Assembly: GCA_964035795.1 (NCBI GenBank)
Contig: OZ038321.1
Location: 14,997,971 to 15,061,970, forward strand
Direction of reading: 5' to 3'
DNA length: 64,000 nucleotides
Origin: Pterobdella sp. o SKG-2022
Taxonomy: Eukaryota; Annelida; Clitellata; Hirudinida; Piscicolidae
Within the stretch, counting starts at the first letter, position 1, and each line of letters starts with the position of its first letter. A model generated the notes under the pieces. The model was not told the origin of the DNA, did no database searches, and saw nothing but the letters and a program-made list of their open reading frames with translations. The position numbers and the translations under genes were made by a program. Below are positions 62,101 to 64,000 of the stretch, piece after piece.

Positions 62101-62220
62101 TTCTAAAAACCCATCGTAAGTTGAATATTCTTTGGAAATAGCTATAACATATTCCGTAATGTATTTATCAAAAAGTCCTATAGATTTTAGGCTATTAGTC
62201 ACAAACAACCTCACATCCAT
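59161..62220 (-). CDS. DHX16: DEAH-box RNA helicase DHX16/Prp2, intronless
   Basis: Spliceosomal ATPase that remodels the activated spliceosome before the first splicing step. 1019 aa, against about 1041 in human, in a single uninterrupted exon. N-terminal PWI-like region, then a charged Lys/Glu stretch (about residues 75-330). Helicase core: GETGSGKTTQLPQYLYESG (Walker A, about 393), TQPRRVAAMSVSKRVSEEM, IIDEAHERTLHTDILFGL (DEAH, about 491), LIISSATLDAEKFSEFF, VLVFLTGQEEIETVQELL, TNIAETSLTIDGIIFVIDTG and QRTGRAGRVSAGKCFRLYT. The C-terminal winged-helix, ratchet and OB regions end with HPNSCLLEDRPRWIIYHELV and EVAPHFYKSK. Every conserved motif is intact. Absence of introns contrasts with the intron-rich neighbours. 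Confidence 0.97.
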   Translation of the reverse strand: MDVRLFVTNSLKSIGLFDKYITEYVIAISKEYSTYDGFLERIQKDKLIKASEKFFTTLWPELPHKTQKVNQSKIDAERARQLELKKRSYNLILSDEEDFKKKTGEKSRKNKKAKTSSKSLRNRNESESEDETVVKRPSRKDDKNNDDLSSEEEKELKARNEFSERLKKRDQEKTRKIMSKSDKKAAEEALKRLNMESSNKEINFDNLRKISRREYMVKRQKDKFEDLEMELEDEKYIFGDSKLTKRETIDLQYKEKVLHLGKELRKATESEKQNRYHLPEVGRNINVPYFDDYSEKTLNYEQYKWEDENIQNATSSYGARDAKDYVKKDEYELILDEEIEFLEDMKMPGTLEDEGPSPEDIKNKSIQENKESLPIYAYKKDLLEAIRDHQVLIIEGETGSGKTTQLPQYLYESGYTKNGQKIGCTQPRRVAAMSVSKRVSEEMRVKLGNEVGYSIRFEDCTSERTVIKYMTDGMLLREFLNEPDLASYSVMIIDEAHERTLHTDILFGLMKDIICLRSDLKLIISSATLDAEKFSEFFNDAPIFRIPGRRFPVNIYYTKTPEADYIDAVVISVLQIHVSQPLGDVLVFLTGQEEIETVQELLLERTRKFGKKLREMIILPIYANLPTDMQAKVFIPTPPGARKVVLATNIAETSLTIDGIIFVIDTGFCKMNSYNAKTGIESLVVTPISKAMANQRTGRAGRVSAGKCFRLYTQWTYNKELEENTIPEIQRVNLANVVLILKSLGIDDLLHFEFMDRPPHENLIMALELLYALGAFNKKGQLTMIGRKMAEFPVDPQISKMILASEKYKCTEEIITIASMLSVNSNIFYRPKNKLLLADTARKNFNLQPNPLGDHFTLLNVYNRWVETDYSIQWCYENYVQHRSLKRARDVREQLEGLLERVEIDLTSTSDTEAIRKAVTSGFFYHTATIGRSGEYKTVKHQQNVFIHPNSCLLEDRPRWIIYHELVFTTKDYMRQIVSIENSWLMEVAPHFYKSKGLDYGASKKLPKQTGKSRKELTR

Positions 62221-62454
62221 TTTTTAAAACACTGTGAGCGTAATTAAAATTACATTGGTACTACTGATTACAAAGTAAATCAAAGAATAAATAAAAAAAT
62301 GAGAATGTAATACTTTTTCCAAATAATTTCTTTCTCTATTTTAATATTAATAGGCATATTTTTAAAGATTCTAATGTTTTGAAAAATAAAAGCCATCTAA
62401 TCAGTTCTCGTTCTGTGCTAAAAGCTCTTAGAGCGTATACGGAGTAAAAGAAAA
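62221..62454. promoter_or_regulatory. Short divergent promoter region
   Basis: Only 234 bases separate the DHX16 start (minus) from the start of the secreted-protein gene (plus), so promoters must overlap or be shared. No motif identified. Confidence 0.4.
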
Positions 62455-63312
62455 ATGTTGTTTAATAAATTGCTTAGAAATTACTTTATTTATGCAATAA
62501 GTTTTATTTTATCAATACTAGGTAAGTTATAGTTTTTAATTCACAATTCATTCAATATTTCTTCGTTGTGTCCAAATGAATAGTTCATAACTGTTAAATA
62601 ATAATTATATTCAATTTATATATTATCTTCAGCGTTAAAAAACAAGACCGATATCGAAAAGTTCAATGCGACAGACAGCATTCCAAGACCTGTTAACATC
62701 CAAGCTATCGATGCATCTATGAAGCAAAAAAACATCTCAATTTTAAACTCTGCTACACGTTTAACTTCATCAACTTCAATTTCATTTCCATTTACAATCC
62801 AAAAAGCAAACGTCACAACTTCAAGTAAACCATCAAAATCTGTACCAAAATTTCTTTTTTCCACCACACAGTTAAATTTCATATTTTCTACAAATTCTTA
62901 TCATTCAAATAGTTCATTGGAAGAAAAATTTCAAAACAATTCACCAACCTTAAACTCAGTTACAAGTCCCTTATTATATACCACTAATATTTTGCCCTCA
63001 TCAACTACTACTTTAACCACCATTTTAGTCAAAAGAGTTGAGGTGAGTTCTTATTAACTTTTGAATTTTTGAATAATTTTCAAATTTTAACTTTATATGC
63101 TGCTTTTTTCAAGACATCATCATAACTTCATTAACAGTAAAAATAATCATAAGATAAGACACTAGTCCAGTCTCATTTATGTATCCTTTGAGAATTTTGA
63201 GGCATTTTTTTTGAGATTTTATTGAATTTTACAGCACGTCAATGGAGAAAATGTGATTTTTCATCTTGAGCTCATCTCATTAGCTTTCTTACGTTTTATT
63301 GATTGTCAGTAG
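62455..63312 (+). CDS. Ser/Thr/Asn-rich secreted or membrane-anchored protein, 3 exons
   Basis: Exon 1, 62455-62521, encodes MLFNKLLRNYFIYAISFILS, a signal peptide or anchor. Exon 2, 62633-63042, continues in phase with a Ser/Thr-rich region holding several N-glycosylation sites (NKT, NAT, NIS, NVT, NSS) and no Cys, mucin-like in style. A third exon 63235-63312 (HVNGENVIFHLELISLAFLR then stop) fits the phase; a donor near its end could instead lead on, in which case the gene continues. No family recognised. Likely an O-glycosylated extracellular protein. Confidence 0.5.
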
Positions 63313-63620
63313 TTGATTTATGTATCCTATATGTTGTTTAGGGAAAAATGAACCTGTAAGGATCATTAAGTCTTTTTTGGACACATTTTATGTATTTTTT
63401 GTAATACTTTTTAACTAAAAAATCAGATGTAATTGATTTTTTTATACACTTATTGAGAATCAAAAGCTATAACGGAGAGATCAAGATTTCTTGATAAAAT
63501 TTGAAATTGATTTGAAAATTTTTTTTTTTGAAGTTTTCTATAAAACATCTACATAATTTGAAATGATAGCATTGAAATTAATATCATATTGTTATAGTCA
63601 ACATCTTTCTCTTTTCCAAG
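63313..63620. other. AT-rich non-coding
   Basis: No feature recognised. Confidence 0.4.
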
Positions 63621-64000
63621 GGTTCACTGACTTCTTTCCACAATCTAACAGTCTCTATTTCATCTTGTCATAAGCATCTTCAAAACCTTACCCAAGCTTA
63701 CAACAAAGGTTTTTCATCATACTTTCCCAAGCTTACTTTGGCCTTCTCCTTCCTCAACTATCTCCGACCTCAAATCTCCACACCTACTTAACATTTCCTT
63801 TTTTTACCACATGACCCAGCCATTTCAAACTTTCTTGTCTCACCACTCTCATACTATCCAACCCCAATCTAATCATCTACTCTTTTGTACTCACACCATC
63901 AGCAACTTGCACACCACACATCATTTACAGTATCCGTTTTTCTGCTTTTCTCAAAATACTCTTTAATGGATCTTACCACCCAAGTTTTTGAGCCATCTGT
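63621..64000 (-). mobile_element. LINE C-terminal fragment, runs off the window
   Basis: On the minus strand: MCGVQVADGVSTKE, then MIRLGLDSMRVVRQESLKWL followed by GHVVKKGN, and a GRRRPK-AWE block. These are the conserved C-terminal motifs of non-LTR retrotransposon proteins, with stops. The element may continue past the right edge. Confidence 0.7.

Noticed and set aside
1..64000. CRISPR arrays, operons, ribosome binding sites or prokaryotic phage features
   Set aside because: No spaced direct repeats of that kind; spliced animal genes throughout rule out a prokaryotic context.

Overview
The window is AT-rich nuclear DNA from an invertebrate animal. It has spliced genes with GT-AG introns, animal-only families (neuron navigator, NPY/NPF-type neuropeptide, replication-dependent histone with a 3' stem-loop, PIP4P, borealin-like) and many decayed non-LTR retrotransposons, Penelope-like fragments, a tRNA-derived SINE family and DNA transposons. 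An RF-amide NPF-type peptide points to a protostome. The Penelope-like elements, and one LINE tail of a kind I associate with molluscs, would fit a spiralian, but the species cannot be fixed from this sequence.

Layout. 925-7736 (+): 3' half of a neuron navigator (NAV/unc-53/sickie) gene, ending in its AAA-type ATPase. 9066-10053: Penelope GIY-YIG remnant, foldback repeat and retroelement C-terminus. 10297-13472 (+): PIP4P1/2 (TMEM55) gene, with its first exon duplicated in inverted orientation inside an intron. 13781-15811: LINE remnants. 16294-16912 (-): small secreted peptide precursor. 17662-30739 (-): complete 5-oxoprolinase gene of about 13 kb, with a SINE, LINE tails, foldback repeats and a piggyBac remnant in its introns. 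31188-32639 (+): borealin-like gene, divergent from oxoprolinase. 34239-34718 (+): two-exon NPF-like neuropeptide gene with the family's diagnostic intron inside the C-terminal Arg codon. 35340-38100: repeats. 38342-39662 (+): fibrillarin, convergent with 40025-40595 (-) Tctex-type dynein light chain. 41672-42788: a decayed H4 3' end that keeps its stem-loop, and an intact H2A gene. 43060-45025: degenerate LINE. 46765-55106 (-): amidophosphoribosyltransferase (PPAT), divergent from 55581-56777 (+), an intronless UBE3D-like gene. 56950-58140: LINE. 59161-62220 (-): intronless DHX16/Prp2 helicase, divergent from 62455-63312 (+), a Ser/Thr-rich secreted or anchored protein. 63600-64000: LINE end.

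The genes do not form a pathway. Most are housekeeping: glutathione cycle (OPLAH), purine synthesis (PPAT), rRNA methylation (fibrillarin), splicing (DHX16), dynein transport, chromatin and ubiquitin. Two peptide precursors and NAV suggest neural functions. Three gene pairs are head-to-head with 234-474 bp between starts and may share promoters. The most rewarding items are the two peptide genes, the altered CX5R motif in PIP4P with its inverted exon-1 copy, and the foldback family with a conserved hammerhead-like hairpin core. Exon borders were read by eye from splice sites, phase and homology recall; no alignment was run.
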